Shown: in pieces, positions 63,513 to 64,000 of the stretch
How positions within the stretch are numbered: position 1 is the stretch's first letter
Layout of the letters: every line of letters starts with the position of its first letter
Assembly: GCF_030398385.1 (NCBI RefSeq)
Contig: NZ_JAOAOQ010000027.1
Coordinates: forward strand, 21,202-85,201
Direction: 5' to 3'
Source of the DNA: Aquibium sp. ELW1220
GTDB lineage: Bacteria; Pseudomonadota; Alphaproteobacteria; Rhizobiales; Rhizobiaceae
Length of the DNA stretch: 64,000 nucleotides
Notes under the pieces: model-generated
What the model was told of the DNA's origin: nothing
The model's database searches: none
What the model saw: only the letters and a program-made list of their open reading frames with translations
Made by a program: the position numbers and the translations under genes

Positions 63513-63649
63513 GCGGCGCCAGGCGAAGGCGAGGGCGGTCCCGATGCCGGCCGCCACACCCGCGTCATTCCGGAAGACGAACCGCACGGAGCGGCTGTCC
63601 GGAACCTGTTCCGTGACGCGGATCGTGTCGAGGTCCCTCCCGCGGAGGT

Positions 63650-63711
63650 CACGGAATCGATTCCGGATCCGGCCGCCTCCGCTGCGCTCGGCATGCGGTC
63701 CGGAATGACGC
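63650..63711. repeat. Palindromic intergenic repeat, copy 2
   Basis: It has the same design as copy 1: ATTCCGGATCCGG on the left, the shared core CGCTGCGCTCGG in the middle and GGTCCGGAATGACG on the right. The two copies are about 200 bases apart in the same orientation, suggesting spread of a small element next to an insertion sequence. Confidence 0.68.
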
Positions 63712-63728
63712 GATCGCGGGGGCTGTCC

Positions 63729-63874
63729 AGGGTGCAGCCACTTCGGCGGGCCTGATGCTCGGGCGCGATCGCGAGCGTGCCGAAGGGGAGCCTCGACGGA
63801 TTCAACGAGGTTACCGGTGCTACAGAGTTGCTGACGAAGAGAAGTGGCGCGGACCTGGCGAAGGGTGCAGCCAC
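63729..63874. repeat. 13-base direct repeats flanking the segment next to the transposase end
   Basis: AGGGTGCAGCCAC occurs at 63729-63741 and again at 63862-63874, separated by 120 bases. The right copy lies 15 bases beyond the transposase stop codon. They could bound the non-coding end of the insertion sequence or be its insertion traces. Confidence 0.6.
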
Positions 63875-63888
63875 CCCGGGGGTCCTCA

Positions 63889-64000
63889 TCAAGTCAGTTG
63901 CGCTTCGAGTTGTGCGAGCCTTGCGTTTGCGATGACGACGATCTTTCGCATGACGGCTGTGAGTGCGAGGCGCTTCGGTTTTCCGGCCTCGACGAGGCGC
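63889..64000 (-). mobile_element. IS110/IS1111-type transposase, C-terminal end (partial)
   Basis: The minus strand is open from the window edge to a TGA at 63889-63891. It encodes RLVEAGKPKRLALTAVMRKI followed by VVIANARLAQLEAQLT. The AGKPKxxALTAxMRKxxxxxNA pattern is the C-terminal signature of IS110-family (DEDD/Transposase_20) transposases. Only the last 36 codons are in the window, so intactness cannot be judged. In the IS1111 subgroup the guide (bridge/seek) RNA lies in the non-coding DNA beyond the transposase stop, here the stretch from 63888 down to about 63730. Confidence 0.78.

Noticed and set aside
63281..63892. A 203-codon minus-strand frame after the DAK operon
   Set aside because: It is low-complexity (Ser/Pro/Arg/Ala), crosses two palindromic repeats and the insertion-sequence end, and has no recognisable domain.

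Overview
The window is GC-rich chromosomal DNA, almost fully coding, with the gene content of a Hyphomicrobiales (Rhizobiales) alphaproteobacterium, probably near Mesorhizobium/Phyllobacteriaceae. The basis is the NepR-EcfG-PhyR stress module with an HWE kinase, EcfG-type promoters (GGAAC-N16/17-CGTT), a PstA with the alphaproteobacterial N-terminal extension, and several rhizobial small-protein families. The species is an inference. No rRNA, tRNA or CRISPR was seen.

Left third (1-30 kb). A CoA-transferase tail is followed by the general stress response locus: a FAT GUY single-domain regulator, ecfG-nepR, phyR, a DUF1328 gene and an HWE kinase. Three clear EcfG promoters lie inside it. Next come a xylose-type ABC transporter with a divergent ROK regulator and a paired operator, a CRTAC1-like/vanadium-haloperoxidase-like pair, hicAB, a debris patch with a duplicated phoB tail, and pstSCAB-phoU-phoB with a Pho box. 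A 1290-residue five-PAS hybrid kinase sits where phoR might be expected. serA, serC (with a structured leader), two outer-membrane beta-barrels and glmM follow.

Accessory island (30.7-37.2 kb). Three CesT-like (type III class I chaperone-like) proteins bracket three large proteins of unknown family that share modules with each other. The third is markedly AT-richer than its surroundings. No secretion apparatus is present. This is the best candidate for an undescribed system.

Right half (37-64 kb). Metabolic genes include a CitE-like lyase, an FAD oxidoreductase, a haem peroxidase with a perfect operator palindrome, leuD/leuB and asd. asd is preceded by a 41-codon reading frame ending in a Thr/Lys-rich tail and by alternative RNA hairpins, a candidate attenuator. 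Then come an extensin-like protein, an acyl-CoA ligase and hydroxyacyl-CoA dehydrogenase, and a TctA-TctB fusion with TctC. A tightly overlapped eight-gene ABC-transporter/dihydroxyacetone-kinase operon follows, behind an 18-bp perfect palindrome. The window ends in palindromic repeats and the C-terminus of an IS110/IS1111-type transposase.
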